The translations under genes were made by a program, and so were the position numbers. This document shows positions 1 to 11,351 of a stretch of 64,000 nucleotides of DNA, piece by piece. How positions within the stretch are numbered: position 1 is the stretch's first letter; every line of letters starts with the position of its first letter. The notes beneath the pieces were generated by a model. The model was not told where the DNA came from, searched no databases, and saw only the letters and a program-made list of their open reading frames with translations. The DNA is from Chrysemys picta bellii (taxonomy: Eukaryota > Chordata > Testudines > Emydidae), in contig NC_088791.1 of NCBI RefSeq assembly GCF_011386835.1, forward strand, positions 31,098,998-31,162,997. The letters are read 5' to 3'.

Positions 1-35
1 CGCTTGGGGCAGCCAAAACCCTGGAGCCGGCCCTG
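1..35. mobile_element. 3' end of a hAT-type MITE (cut by window edge)
   Basis: The first 35 bases end in TGGAGCCGGCCCTG. The same terminus ends the MITE at about 62945-63209 (there also preceded by GCTTGGGGCAGC), and it resembles the GAGCCACCCCTG end of the MITE at 3050-3350. Only the terminal inverted repeat and a little interior are inside the window. Confidence 0.6.
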
Positions 36-291
36 ACTGGCACATCAAAGCTGCCAAAGAAGGGAGAGTCTTGTCCTCAGCAACGTTTCTGAGGGAGCTC
101 CCGCTCCACCACAGAAAGCTACCTGGTGTCTTCTTCCTCAGGAGCTCCAGCAAAGGATCCATCTCTGTGAGCATGTGGACATTCTGGTCTCTTTTTATTG
201 TTGTAAAATCTGATTTAATAATTTGTAGAAATGACAACATTTCTAGTTTTACTGTGAACTCTGAGGAGGAGAAAAAGAACCTGCATATTGA

Positions 292-447
<156 letters not shown>

Positions 448-823
448 TGACTGTCCTCATATCAATTTTTCACCAGTGTGACTCCGTTGATCTAGCAGGA
501 GTTACTTCTGATATATATTGGTGTAAGTGACAGGAAAATTGATCCTGATCTCACACTGGTGCAAATCATGAGTGATGCTACTGTAGTCAATGGCACTACA
601 CTCATTTAACACTGGCGTGAGATCAGAACAAGCACATCAGGAATAAAAAGATAATAATTTAGGTTTCAACTTCCTATGAAATTACCTTAGATTATTGCAG
701 AAGAATTGAAGATGTAGAGGTAGCATTTGAATGGGCAGCCAAAAGTCTGTCGGTTCTTATTTGCTGGCTATTACTAAATTCAACTCTGTATATCTTAATA
801 TCATGAATCCTATGTTTTGACAG

Positions 824-873
824 ATTCTATTGAAAAGGAAGTCTATTTCTTGGCCAAATATACATTCAGTGAA
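824..873 (+). CDS. GH31 alpha-glucosidase, second exon in window
   Basis: This exon of 50 nt follows ATGTTTTGACAG and ends at a GTAAGT donor. Its first two bases complete the Asp codon opened by the previous exon, giving GDSID, and 16 further codons (SIEKEVYFLAKYTFSE) end exactly in phase 0. The hydrophobic beta-strand pattern after the WDDG block corresponds to the strand that follows the same block in GAA, SI and MGAM. The intron before it is only 414 bp. There is no stop or frameshift. Confidence 0.85.
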
Positions 874-879
874 GTAAGT

Positions 880-3040
880 AGCAACAAGTATTTTGGTCCT
901 TATCTTTGAATAACTTTGTTATGGCGCTGATATTCAACATCTGAAGTTGGTGAGTCACTTTGTCAAACAAAGTTAGAGAGAGCTACAAAATAATCACATT
1001 GTTATATTGCATCACAATATTTGTGTCATGTCATGTCCACCAGGATATATAGTGTATTGATGGGACATCATGAGGTGATTCTGACAATACATTCTTCACC
1101 TCCTCCTTTTTCCCCAGCCATAGCTGCTGGGAGGGAGGCAATCTCTTTCCTCACTCTCACCTGATTACTTTTGGCTGCTGAGTGAAAGGAGGTGTTACTC
1201 TGACCTGCAGGAGATGACTGCATCTTTTTAAACTTCTTTCCCAGGTGGGTGCAGTAGGAAACTCAGTGAGTTCCATGCTGTCATCTATTCAGTACTCCCT
1301 GCACTGTAATGGTTCCTGTGAATAATTTTCTGCTGAATCTTTCTGAGAACCAGTTAGTGTCTAAAGTGCTGATACATGTGGCTCTAGAAGCAAAGGCTGA
1401 GTCCCACTGTGTTTAAAAATTGAGTCTATGAACATTTCAAGTCCAGGGCTTTTAGTCTCCTCCTGTCTCCTGGTTGCTTTCTCAAAGGCAGCCTGGCACA
1501 GGGCTGTTGCCCCTTTGCTATGTCAGTCCTTTCTGCCTCCTTCTCCCTCTTTGGTCTCTCCCCTTTATAGCAGGTCTTATTTTCTCTATTGGTCCCAGCT
1601 CTGGTTGCCTGTCTCCATGATTGGCAGTTCTGGCACACATTGAGTTTCTGGGGGCAGGGGTGATCAAGCTGTTTGATTATCAGGAGGAAAGATTTTCCTT
1701 TCCCTTCTGCCTATGCTCAGTATGTAGTTTGTAAATCCCATTACATACCTATAATTCAGTCTCTAGGAGGAAATATTTAAGACATACCAGGTATATTGGT
1801 GAAGACTTAAATAATTCAGAAAATGGGGAAAATAACCTAGCCTCTACTTGAACCTATATTGTGAATACTGGTATGATTTTCAGATCATACGTTCCCAAAA
1901 GTTTGCCATCAGTAGATGTTATTTGGAGGAATTAAATTATACTTAATTTGCAAGGGTGATACTGTTCTTAGAATTATTCCTTCTAGTAGTGATAACAGAT
2001 TATAATAAATTGATGGGTATTTTTGTAAATAGAATGGCATCAACTATTTTCTTGTGTATTCCAGCAAATGCTGCCCAGTGTTTAAGGTTCATTATCTAAT
2101 TCTGTTTCCTTTGAATGCACTGAGAACAATTCCACTTCTTTTATCTTGTTGTCTTAAGAAAAATGGCATTTTCACTTGATGTAAAGGAGGGAAAAATTAC
2201 TTTAGTTTTCTGAATTCTGTATTTAGCAATTTACTGAAGGCAGACTACAGAAAAAGAGCAAACAGTTTTATATTAAATTGGGATCTGTGCAAATATGAGT
2301 GTTGACTTAGTGAGGCTTCCATTTCTCATTGCTCATATTTGATTTTGTCTGAAATCCCTATCTGTATTCTGATAACCTCCAACGTCAAGTTTTTATTACC
2401 GGTATACTGAAGTTAAAATAAAAAAAGTCATTCTACATTACAAATGTATGACAAATGTGTGACATTAAAACATATGAGAGTCCTCAGTGTATGCTGTATA
2501 TTCCTATATATATATAAAAGACCCTACTGATGTATAATTCCATCTCATCTAATTTTAATGGAACATTTATAAAAATAAAAACAACCTTCTCTCTACTTTC
2601 AATTTGCAAAATATTTACTTACAAATACAGGTCTTGATCCTGCAGCACTTCCTCAGGACTCATTAAGGAGTTTTGCCCAAATAAGGACTGCAGAGTTAGT
2701 CCCCAAAATTTATATTTTCATTTAAGTAATTTAAAGCCTTATGGTTACAAGTATACAATATTACAAGTCTAGGAAACACATCTCCCTAGAAACAATATGG
2801 TTCCTAAATGTCTTTAAAGTTGTGAAATATGATGACTAAAGGGTTTGTAGCAGAAGTTGCACTATTATGATAATAAAAACATCAGATTAAATATATGGTA
2901 CCGAATGTACACAGAAAACATTAACTGGAAAACACTTCATGTATACTGTAAATAACTGCTACACTTGCCTTAAACTAACTAAGTAAAACTACTTGTCTAG
3001 ATTCTGGTACTGTACCTGCCAATGTAATATCTGAGTGGGG
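880..3040. other. Intronic sequence, no gene recognised
   Basis: This is most of the intron between the second and third GH31 exons. It is AT-rich, with no long open frame on either strand and no transposon terminus that I recognise. Short pyrimidine-rich stretches (about 1440-1600) are the only compositional feature. Confidence 0.6.
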
Positions 3041-3049
3041 TATTAGAAG

Positions 3050-3350
3050 CAGGGGCGGCTCTGTTTTTTGCCGCCCCAAGCACGGCAGGCAGGCGGTTTT
3101 CGGCGGCGCGCCTGTGGGCAGTCCGCTGGTCACGCAGATTCGGCAGCATGCCTGCGGGAGGTCTGCCGGTGCCTCGCCATCGGCGTCCCCGCTGCAGAAT
3201 TGCCGCCAAAGCCGCGGGACCAGCGGACCTCCTGCAGGCGCGCCGCTGAAAGCTGCCTGCCTGCTGCCCTCACAGCGACAGGCAGGCCGCCCCCTGCGGC
3301 TTGCCGCCCCAGGCACACGCTTGCTTTGCTGGTGCCTGGAGCCACCCCTG
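3050..3350. mobile_element. GC-rich hAT-type MITE, 301 bp
   Basis: The element starts CAGGGGCGGCTC and ends GAGCCACCCCTG, imperfect terminal inverted repeats. It is flanked by ATTAGAAG (3042-3049) and ATTAGAAC (3351-3358), an 8-bp target duplication with one mismatch, the hAT size. The interior is strongly GC- and CpG-rich (CGGCGGCGCGCC and similar) in an AT-rich intron. The open frames within it are by-products of base composition, not genes. Confidence 0.85.
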
Positions 3351-3651
3351 ATTAGAACCAGTGCTACAAAAATAACAGAAAGAGGTGCAAGAAAATTCCA
3401 TATATATACTGTAAATATTTATTTTATTTCTTATTTTGCTGGCTTTTAATTATATGCAAAATCTTATTCTCTATGAAACCCAATGTGTCCACTATTACTA
3501 ATCTTCACCTTTCTATTTTTAAAATTTGTATACTTTATAGGACATTCTGTATGGAGTAAAACAATGAGATACAACAATAGAACAAGTATTCAATAAATAA
3601 TTTCCAATGAGTTACTATTAATCTAAAATTCCTTCTTCTGAATTATTGAAG

Positions 3652-3810
3652 GGCCAAATGAGGACAAAGATTGTTAAAAATGGCTACCGTGGAGTTGATT
3701 CTCTGATATACAACACCGTTCAGGTTCTTGGTGTGACTTCAAGACCTAATGCTATTGTTTTGAATGGAAATATCATCCGTGGCAAGGACTTACAGTATCA
3801 AGAAAATGGG
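3652..3810 (+). CDS. GH31 alpha-glucosidase, penultimate exon
   Basis: This exon has 159 nt, exactly 53 codons, phase 0 at both ends, with an acceptor ...TTATTGAAG and a GTAAGAG donor. It contains the motif NTVQVLGVTSRPNAIVLNG, which lines up with the beta-strand and loop segment near the C-terminus of vertebrate lysosomal acid alpha-glucosidase (V-x-V-L-G-V-x-x-x-P-x-x-V-x-x-N-G) and more weakly with SI/MGAM. The acceptor's polypyrimidine tract is modest (CCTTCTTCTG). Reading the frame upstream through TTG AAG crosses the acceptor and should not be used as a start. The 2.8-kb intron before it contains a GC-rich MITE at 3050-3350. Confidence 0.85.
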
Positions 3811-4089
3811 GTAAGAGTTGTGCTGACAAATTATGAAAATGATTTTTCATAGGCTTTTCCCCAAACCCAATGAACAATGCTAATCGTTTCCCATTCATGT
3901 CCTGTTTCTTTAAAAAAAAAATAACTGGAGATCAGATTTTGTACAGTAGAGCATGAGGTTAACTTAAGAATGGAAGACTTCCTGGGTTATGTTACAGGAA
4001 AATTTATCTCTTGTCATTAGACACACATCTGTCTAATTTTGTGTCTGCTGTGTTTTTAGCTGTGTTGTGAATAGTCAGGATATGAGAAA

Positions 4090-4296
4090 GACAAGGTAGG
4101 TGAGGTAATATCTTTTATTGGACCAGCTTCTGTTGGAAGAAGGTACAAGCTTCAAGCTACACCAAGCTCTTCTTCAGGTCGGGGAAAAGTCTGCTTCCTT
4201 CCCCAGACCTGAAGAAGAGCCTTGTGTAGTTTGAAAGCATGTACCTTCTTCCAACAGAAGCTGGTCCAATAAAATATTACCTCACCTACTTTGTCT
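4090..4296. repeat. Foldback repeat of Penelope-tail type
   Basis: Two arms of about 95 bp (4090-4184 and 4201-4296) are inverted copies of each other around a 16-bp spacer. Both contain the motif GACCTGAAGAAGAGC and the strand AACAGAAGCTGGTCCAATAA. The arms differ at several positions, so this copy is old. The design is the same as the perfect palindrome at 55719-55932, but from a different subfamily. Confidence 0.7.
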
Positions 4297-4619
4297 CTCT
4301 AATCTTGTGTCTATCACTTACACAAGCCTACATTTCCAGGTTTATAAAACAGTGATACAATGACAAATTCCCACAAGTTATTCTAGTATTATGATAGTCA
4401 TACCATACTTAGAGCTATGGAGAAATATTAGCTGCTACTGTTGTGTTATATTATTCCAACAGCATGAGAAAATCTGCCACAATGTTATTTAGCAGCTACT
4501 TAAAAAAATGAATGGAGTAGGCTCATGTTTCAGATATTTTATCAAAAATGAGTGCCCAGAATGTCCTAGAAAAATGGATATAGTTAATTTTAGTGGGTGT
4601 TTTCCTATCTTCACATGTA

Positions 4620-5890
4620 AACCTGGGTCTGGTTCTATTCAATAGCTTCATAAATGATTTGGACCAGAGGTAGGCAACCTATGGCACGCGCTCCAAAGGT
4701 AGCATGCGAGCTGATTTTCAGTGGCACTCACACTGTCCGGGTCCTGGCCACCGGTCTGGGGGGCTCTGCATTTTAATTTAATTTTAAATGAAGCTTCTTA
4801 AACATTTTTAAAAACGTATTTACTTTACATACAACAATAGTTGAGTTATGTATTATAGACTTATAGAAAGAGACCTTCTAAAAACGTTAAAATGTATTAC
4901 TGGCACACGAAACCTTACATCGGAGTGAATAAATGAAGACTCTGAACACCACTTCTGAAAGGTTGCCGACCCCTGATTTGGACAATGGCAAAGAGAGTAC
5001 ACTTATAATATTTGCAGATGATACCAAGCTGGGAGTGGTTGCAAGTGCTTTGGATGATAGGATTAGAATTCAAAATGATCTTCACTAACTGGAGAAACGG
5101 TCTGAAATAAATAGGATGAAAATCAATAAGGAAAAATGCAAGGTACTACACTTAAGAAGAAATAACAATTGCACAAATACAAAAGGGAAATGACTGTCTA
5201 GGAAGGAGTACTGCAGAAAAGGATCTGGGAGTAATAATGGATCACAAGCTAAATATGAGTGAACAAGGTAACACTTTTGCAAAAAAGTGAACATCATTCT
5301 GGGATGTGTTATCAGGAGTGTTGTAACCAAGACCCTAGAAGTAATCCTTCCACTATACTCAGCACTGCTAAGGTCTCAACTGGAGTATTATGTCCAGTTC
5401 TGGGTACTGCATTTCAGGAAAGATGTGGACAAGTTGGAGAAAGTCCAGAGGAGAGCAACAAAAATTATTAAAGATCTATGAATCATGACATACAAGGAAA
5501 GATTGAAAAAATTGGGTTTGTTTCTTCTGGAGAAGAGAAACCAGAGAGTAGGGGACATAACAGTCTTCAAGTATGTAAAAGATCATTGTTAAGAGGAGGG
5601 TGATAAATTTGTTCTCCTTAACCACTGAGGATGGGACAAGAAGTAATGGGCTTAAATTGCAGCAAGGGAGATTTGGGTAGACATTAGGAAGAGACGCCTA
5701 ACTGTCAAGGTAGTTAAGCACTGGAATAAATTGCCTTGGGAGGTTGTGGAATCTTTGTCAGTGGAGGATTTTAAGAACAGGTTAGACAAACACCTGTCAG
5801 GGCTGGTCTAGAAATACTTAGTCTTGCCTCAATGCAGGAAACTGAGCTAGATGAACTATTAAGGTCCCTTCCAGTCCTACATTTCTATGG
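4620..5890 (+). pseudogene. CR1 LINE, 3' part of reverse transcriptase, decayed
   Basis: Fragments of CR1 ORF2 in the + direction run from the reverse transcriptase active-site region (VLFNSFINDLDNG, then FADDTKLG with the catalytic Asp pair near 5018) to the C-terminal ILGCVIRSVVTKT, LPLYSALLRSQLEY and FRKDVDKLEKVQRRATK blocks. It continues as degraded 3' UTR ending near 5890 in CATTTCTATGGTTCTAT, the CR1-type 3' end. Several stops and frameshifts make it non-functional, and the 5' part of the element is missing. A hAT MITE (4665-4975) splits it. It lies in the last intron of the GH31 gene. Confidence 0.85.
4665..4975. mobile_element. hAT-type MITE, 311 bp, nested in CR1
   Basis: The termini are CAGAGGTAGGCAACC and GGTTGCCGACCCCTG. 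The 8-bp target duplication ATTTGGAC is perfect (4657-4664 and 4976-4983). Removing the element and one copy restores the CR1 frame across the FINDLDNG motif, so it inserted after the CR1. The AT-rich interior has no coding potential. Confidence 0.9.
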
Positions 5891-5899
5891 TTCTATTTA

Positions 5900-6850
5900 A
5901 AATGTTTGTTTTATAAATTAATTTGTTTTAATATCAATTAGTGATTCAAGCTGTAACTACCATAGTATGCTAAGTGGTAAACCCAGTGCCCAAACATAGT
6001 GTCTCATCTAGGTCTCTACATAGAAGATGGAGGAATCCTCCTTTTGGTTGTGAAAGAGAAACCAAGGCTATTCCCAATAACTGGAGTATCCTCTGTGTCC
6101 TTAGCCTCCTTCTCCACAGGGGAAAAGACAGGATCAGCACAGTGGAAGATCCTCCCACCTTGGTAACCTCCCCACCTATGCTCCATCCCCAAACACCCTG
6201 CAGAGCTGGGCTTCGCACTTGGCAAGGGGTGTATGGTGCCCAAATTTTTCCCATAGTTTTTCATCAGTGGAGGTAAAAAGAGGTGTTTCTAAGGGCTTAC
6301 GCCTATCAAAGAGAGATAGTCAAACTATCAAGCAACAGATACAGGGTTTTTGCTATGTTACACTACTTATTACTCTTATTATTCTTACTGAAGAAATCCA
6401 TTGAGCAAACAAAATTAGAGAATAAGTTTCTGCCTTGAAGAAAAATGGATTACTCACTTTTAGAGGAAAATGCCATAAATAACTGTTATCAGAATCCCCT
6501 CAAAGGAAATTTTTTAACACCAGAACTGTGTCTGAATAAGCTGAAAGCAGCACAAACTTAATGTGGAGTGGGAGAGGAGAATAAACTCCATAGAAATATG
6601 TTTGGAAAGAACCAGTCAAGCAAGCCCCTAGTACAACAGCATGGAAACAGATGAAAACAAAAAAAAAGAGATCAACAAAGATGTCAGAAGTTGTTACAAA
6701 ATAATTCTTTTTTGTTTTTAAACACAAACAAGACAGCTACCCCAGATCTCACTGCCCTAACAATTATTTAAAATTACAAGGAATAGCCACTCAATAGCAT
6801 GTGGTAGCTAAGTCTCCAACCCCACAAAAATTACATTAATTGAACCATCT
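5900..6850. other. Intronic sequence, no gene recognised
   Basis: The stretch lies between the CR1 3' end and the hAT transposon. Overlapping open frames of 60-100 codons near 5970-6280 occur on both strands with no recognisable motif, and none is supported as a gene. Confidence 0.5.
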
Positions 6851-7089
6851 AGTACACATGTGTCAAACTCAAGGCCCGCGGGCCACATCCGGCCCGCCAT
6901 ACAATTATATCCGGCCCGCGAAATCGTTTTATATATCTGTTTTTAATGGCCCTGTGATATGACGCCCCAATAACACACACTACAAATCCCATGATGCAGT
7001 GCAATTGCCGCCAACGGCAAGCCGCGGTTCAAGTTCGCGGTCTGTTGATGTATACAACGCTAATATCAAATCAAAGCTAGACCCCAACA

Positions 7090-8898
7090 ATGGCCAAGAG
7101 AAAAATTGATTCTGAAAACCGAGGCTTTCAAAGCCGGTGGGAGAATGAGTATATGTTTACTGAAATTGCAGGTAAACCAGTGTGTCTCCTTTGCGGGAGT
7201 AATATCGCTGTAATGAAGGAGTATAACCTAAGACGGCACTACGAGACGAAACATGAGAACAAATTCAAAAACCTGAGCGCAGGACAGAAGCTACAAAAGG
7301 TAGAGGAGTTGAAGAAGAATTTGACATCCCAGCAGACGTTTTTCACCAAAGCAAAATCACAAAGTGAAGCTGCTGTGAAAGCAAGTTTCATTGTGGCCGA
7401 AGAGATCGCCAAATCAGGACGGCCGTTTACCGAGGGGGAATTCGTAAAGAATTGTATGATGAAAGTGTGCGACGTCCTTTGTCCAGATAAAACGCGAGCG
7501 TTTGCAAATGTAAGCCTCAGCAGAAACACTGTTGCTAATCGGGTTTGTGAGATGGCGACTGATTTGAAAACACAGTTGATTGAAAGAGCAAAAGATTTTG
7601 TTGCATACTCCCTTGCCGTGGATGAAACTACTGACGCGACTGACACTGCACAGCTGGCGATATTTATCCGTGGTGTGGATTCCAATTTGTGCGTAACAGA
7701 GGAAATACTGGACATTAAATCGATGCACGGGACAACGAAAGGAGAAGACATCTTTGGAAATGTATTTCAAAGTGTAACCGACATGAAACTGCCGTGGGAA
7801 AAACTCGTTGGACTTACAACAGATGGCGCACCTGCTATGTGTGGTGAAAAAAATGGACTGGTGGGAAGGATGCGCTCAAAGATGCGGGAGGAGAACTGTG
7901 CCGGTGAGTTGACAGTGTATCACTGCATCATACACCAGGAATCGCTGAGTGCTAAAGTCCTAAAAATGGATCATGTGATGAACACTGTAACACAAACCGT
8001 CAACTTTATCAGAGCCCACGGTTTAAATCACCGCCAATTCCAGTCTTTTCTGCGGGAAATAGATAGCGAGTTTGGCGATATGCCATATCATACGGAGGTC
8101 CGGTGGCTAAGTCGGGGAAAAGTTCTCAAAAGACACTTTGAGCTGCGAGAGGAAATCTGCCAGTTCATGGACAGTAAGGGGAAAGACTGCACAGTTCTGC
8201 GGGATGAAAAGTGGAAATGTGAGTTGGCGTTCCTGGCTGACATAACGTCGCATCTTAGCGCTTTAAACCTTCAACTCCAGGGACGGGAGCACATAATAAC
8301 CGATATGCATGATGCAGTGAAGGCATTTCAAGTGAAGCTGCGCTTATGGGAGACACAAATGCACCAATGCAACTTGTCTCACTTTCCCTGTTGCCAAGTA
8401 ATACGGAACCAAGAAAGTGCCACAGTTTTCCCAAATGCCACCTTTGCTGAAAAACTCAGCGCGCTGCGCACTGAGTTCGCACGGCGCTTCAGTGACTTTG
8501 AGGCACAGAAAAGTAACTTCGAGCTGCTTCGCAACCCATTTGCAGTCGATGTGGAAACCGCACCTGTAGAAATGCAGATGGAGCTGATAGAACTGCAATG
8601 TAACGGGACACTGAAGGCAAAGTACGACACTGCGGGGCCAGCACAGTTCACTCGCTTCATTCCTGAAGCGATGCCGCAGCTCCGCCAACATGCGGCTCGA
8701 ATCCTGTCCATGTTTGGCAGCACATATCTGTGCGAGCAGCTGTTCTCTGTGATGAAAATTAACAAAACGTCACACAGGAGTCGCCTCACTGATGAACACC
8801 TGCAATCGATCCTGAGAATCTTCACAACACAGAACCTAACCCCAAACATAAACGAACTTGTTGCAAAGAAAAGACTCCAAGTATCAGGCTCTGACTAA
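7090..8898 (+). CDS. hAT transposase, intact 602 codons
   Basis: This is a transposase of the hAT superfamily, related to the group domesticated in vertebrate GTF2IRD2 and to SCAND3/ZBED-like proteins; it would excise and reinsert DNA bounded by the element's terminal repeats. Visible domains in order: a BED-like zinc finger with C32, C35, H50 and H55; the RNase-H-like catalytic core with D178 in LAVDETTDATD and D245 in TTDGAPAMCG; the C-x2-H motif C279/H282 (YHCIIHQ); the RWLSRG motif at 338-343; and the C-terminal dimerisation region with catalytic Glu549 in YLCEQLFSVMK and a SRLTDEHLQSILRI helix. The ATG has a strong start context (A at -3, G at +4), and no other start fits as well. There are no stops, frameshifts or missing key residues. 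Activity is inferred, not shown. Confidence 0.95.
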   Translation: MAKRKIDSENRGFQSRWENEYMFTEIAGKPVCLLCGSNIAVMKEYNLRRHYETKHENKFKNLSAGQKLQKVEELKKNLTSQQTFFTKAKSQSEAAVKASFIVAEEIAKSGRPFTEGEFVKNCMMKVCDVLCPDKTRAFANVSLSRNTVANRVCEMATDLKTQLIERAKDFVAYSLAVDETTDATDTAQLAIFIRGVDSNLCVTEEILDIKSMHGTTKGEDIFGNVFQSVTDMKLPWEKLVGLTTDGAPAMCGEKNGLVGRMRSKMREENCAGELTVYHCIIHQESLSAKVLKMDHVMNTVTQTVNFIRAHGLNHRQFQSFLREIDSEFGDMPYHTEVRWLSRGKVLKRHFELREEICQFMDSKGKDCTVLRDEKWKCELAFLADITSHLSALNLQLQGREHIITDMHDAVKAFQVKLRLWETQMHQCNLSHFPCCQVIRNQESATVFPNATFAEKLSALRTEFARRFSDFEAQKSNFELLRNPFAVDVETAPVEMQMELIELQCNGTLKAKYDTAGPAQFTRFIPEAMPQLRQHAARILSMFGSTYLCEQLFSVMKINKTSHRSRLTDEHLQSILRIFTTQNLTPNINELVAKKRLQVSGSD

Positions 8899-9141
8899 AT
8901 AGGACAAGAAAATGGAATGTTATGATTTGTTATGATTATATTTTGCTTTAAATTCAATTTTTTATTTATATTTTCAGATTTTTTAATATTCCAGCATGTA
9001 CAGATTTTGAATGTATTGTATTGACAGGATATTTTTTTATGAAGAGCAAAATATTTTAAGTTGAAATGTATTTATTTTGGAATGATATCCTGTATTTTGG
9101 TTCATATTAATGGTTAAAAAACATAAATATTTAGTCTGTTA

Positions 9142-9147
9142 AATAAA
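9142..9147 (+). terminator. Poly(A) signal of the hAT transposase gene
   Basis: AATAAA lies about 245 bp after the transposase stop and about 70 bp before the right terminal inverted repeat, so a transcript could end inside the element. Other AT-rich near-matches occur between 8940 and 9130. Confidence 0.5.
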
Positions 9148-9357
9148 TGGTTATACTGTTCGGCCCGCGAGTTTTGAGTTTTGGCCCCCTGTGCAATTGA
9201 GTTTGACACCCCTGATCTAGTACTTTAAAACAGCAGAATATGTTTCTCCCAGCCAGAGATCCATCACATCTTTGCCATCAGCCTTGCCCAGTTGATTGAG
9301 TCTACTATTTTCTACTATGGAAAACTCAGCAGTAAATTCACCATTTTGGAGTTCTAA

Positions 9358-9641
9358 GGCTTGGTCTACACTAAACCCCCAAATCGAACTAAGGTACGCA
9401 ACTTCAGCTACGTGAATAACGTAGCTGAAGTCGACGTACCTTAGTTCGAACTTACCGCCGTCCAGACCCGGCAGGCAGGCTCCCCCGTCAACTCCGCGTA
9501 CTCCTCGCGGCGAGCAGGATTACTGGAGTCGACGGGGAGCACTTCTGAGTTCGATTTATCCGTCCAGACTAGACGCGATAAATCGAACCCAGAAGTTCGA
9601 TTGCCTGCCGCCGAACCAGCGCGGTAAGTATAGACAAGCCC
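9358..9641. mobile_element. PIF/Harbinger-type MITE, 284 bp
   Basis: The termini are GGCTTGGTCTACACTA and TATAGACAAGCCC, flanked by the 3-bp duplication TAA (9355-9357, 9642-9644) typical of Harbinger. The ends match the TIRs of the autonomous-type element at 20662-24958 (GGCCTGGTCTACACTA at its right end). Near the left end is a hairpin: CGAACTAAGGTACG and CGTACCTTAGTTCG flank a second inverted pair CTTCAGCTACGT/ACGTAGCTGAAG. There is no coding capacity. Confidence 0.9.
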
Positions 9642-9649
9642 TAAGAAAC

Positions 9650-11350
9650 TTACAACCAGTGTATTTAAAAACAAACAAAAACAGGCACAGACCTCATTAC
9701 TTTCGCGCAGTCCTGAGGCTCTGTTAAAATAAAATATGCTGTGCAAGAACAAAGAAGTGGTCCTTGCTATTAGAAACATAAATAATTCCTACTCAGGGAG
9801 GGGTTGTGTATGGGAAAGAGTCTGAAAGGAATTCCAGTTGATAAGAAAAAAAAACTAGTCAATATTAAATGCAGCTTTTGTGGGGTATTGATTCAATATG
9901 GTTGAATGTTCAACAACTGTTTTCACGTTACAAGCTTTACTTCTCCTAGGAAGTTTGACTCTAATAATTACAAAAAGCTTCTCAGATTAGCAGTCTGGTA
10001 TGAAGAATACCTCTTCATAGAACAGGATATCTGAACAATAGTGGTGAAAACAACTTTAGAAGAGCATGATGGGAAGAAAAAATAGATCTGTTCCAAGTCC
10101 TGTACAGGCTTCTGATGGGTTACTTCTGTATCCTACAAGGACTATACTGTTACTGATTGCAAATGCACAGATATGCCAGGACTTGACATGGGTGTCAGTG
10201 TACAGGAGACTTTGTATGGTTTGCCTAAGGATGAGGCACAATTGCTATCCTTGCACTTAGAATGGAACCTGCATGGCCAAGGGATTAAACTATACTCCTT
10301 GAGCCTGAGGGGATATAGCAGGAAGCATGCTTTCCCTGTGCACTAGAGAATTCAGAAAGGAATTTTGTCTCTGCGGTGCCTTTTACTGTGGGCTGTGTAT
10401 AAATACACACTAGAGCCCTAAGGTATTTGTGTATAAATAGAAACAGTTTATTTAATAATCAGCTTCTTCCTCCTAGCTCATTCATTTGGTGATGCTGTGA
10501 GCCAACATTTCTGATTTCACAGAATTCATTACCAGAGATGCCTTTATAGTATGATACTACGAATGCTATTCTGGAGCTTTAATGGATGAATTAATCAGGA
10601 GGAGCAGGCAGATTATGGAGAAGAAAACTTCTATTTATATACAGATTTCTTGGTAACAAGTGGTGAAAAGTAGGGAAATATTATACCTGGCAGAACAATG
10701 AGGTTCTGGAAAAATATCACGGACAGAATCATTAGTGGTGCTGTGCATTACAGTTTGCATTCTGTGACATAGTCTGTTTCACTATAATTATGCATCTCTT
10801 TTTTCACATTTTAAAACAGATTCTTTACATTTTATTCTGGAAGAAAATCAACAACAATCTGTTTAGTGTGTAATGAACTCCCCATCTCCTGTACGCCACT
10901 ATTTCTAATTGTTAGGACTGTTTACCATTTCCCACCCCCACACATCTGAAGCTGTACAGCAGCCCACGAGAATATTACACCTTAAGAGCTGTAGAAATCC
11001 CCATGTAATGGGTGCAGGAGGAACAATGGAGGAGTTCTGCTAGCTGGGTTGAATTATAAACAAAAATGACCTGAGAGTAGGAAGGTCCTTCTTCCTCTTC
11101 GACACGGATCACTTTGTTGGGGGCTAATTGGTATTTTATTAGGGCTGCTGCCAGTCTTAGAGCCTTCCTCTTGTTACTGTTTGCTTTTTGGGAGTTGGAT
11201 TAATCTTCAGGCTAAGTAGCTCAGGAAGCTCTATAACTTCCGTGGGATGGTGGCTGCTCATGCTTATTTTGGATGGATCCAGCCCTCTCTACGAGAAAGG
11301 GGGTAGATCGGATTCTTTTGGAATACTGCAAGAAGAGGGTTTTGTACTTG
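9650..11350. other. Intronic sequence, no gene recognised
   Basis: AT-rich intron sequence of the GH31 gene with only short open frames on both strands and no transposon ends or structural motifs that I can identify. Confidence 0.5.
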
Positions 11351-11351
11351 T

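Larger units (their letters stand above)
6855..9214 (+). mobile_element. Complete autonomous hAT DNA transposon, 2360 bp
   Basis: The ends are CACATGTGTCAAACTCA and TGAGTTTGACACCCCTG, a 17-bp terminal inverted repeat with three mismatches, all near the 5' tip. A perfect 8-bp target duplication ATCTAGTA flanks it (6847-6854 and 9215-9222). Sub-terminal GGCCCGCGGGCC and CGGCCCGCGAG blocks resemble transposase-binding repeats of this family. The interior holds one long uninterrupted transposase gene on + (7090-8898) and a poly(A) signal at 9142. The element sits in the last intron of the GH31 gene in the sense direction. The perfect duplication and open frame suggest a recent insertion. Confidence 0.95.

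Noticed and set aside
3068..3449. Cys/Arg-rich frames of about 100 codons
   Set aside because: They lie in the CpG-rich MITE 3050-3350 and continue into intron; they are compositional.
7239..8849. Minus-strand frames of 115-170 codons within the hAT transposase
   Set aside because: Antisense shadows of the intact transposase gene.
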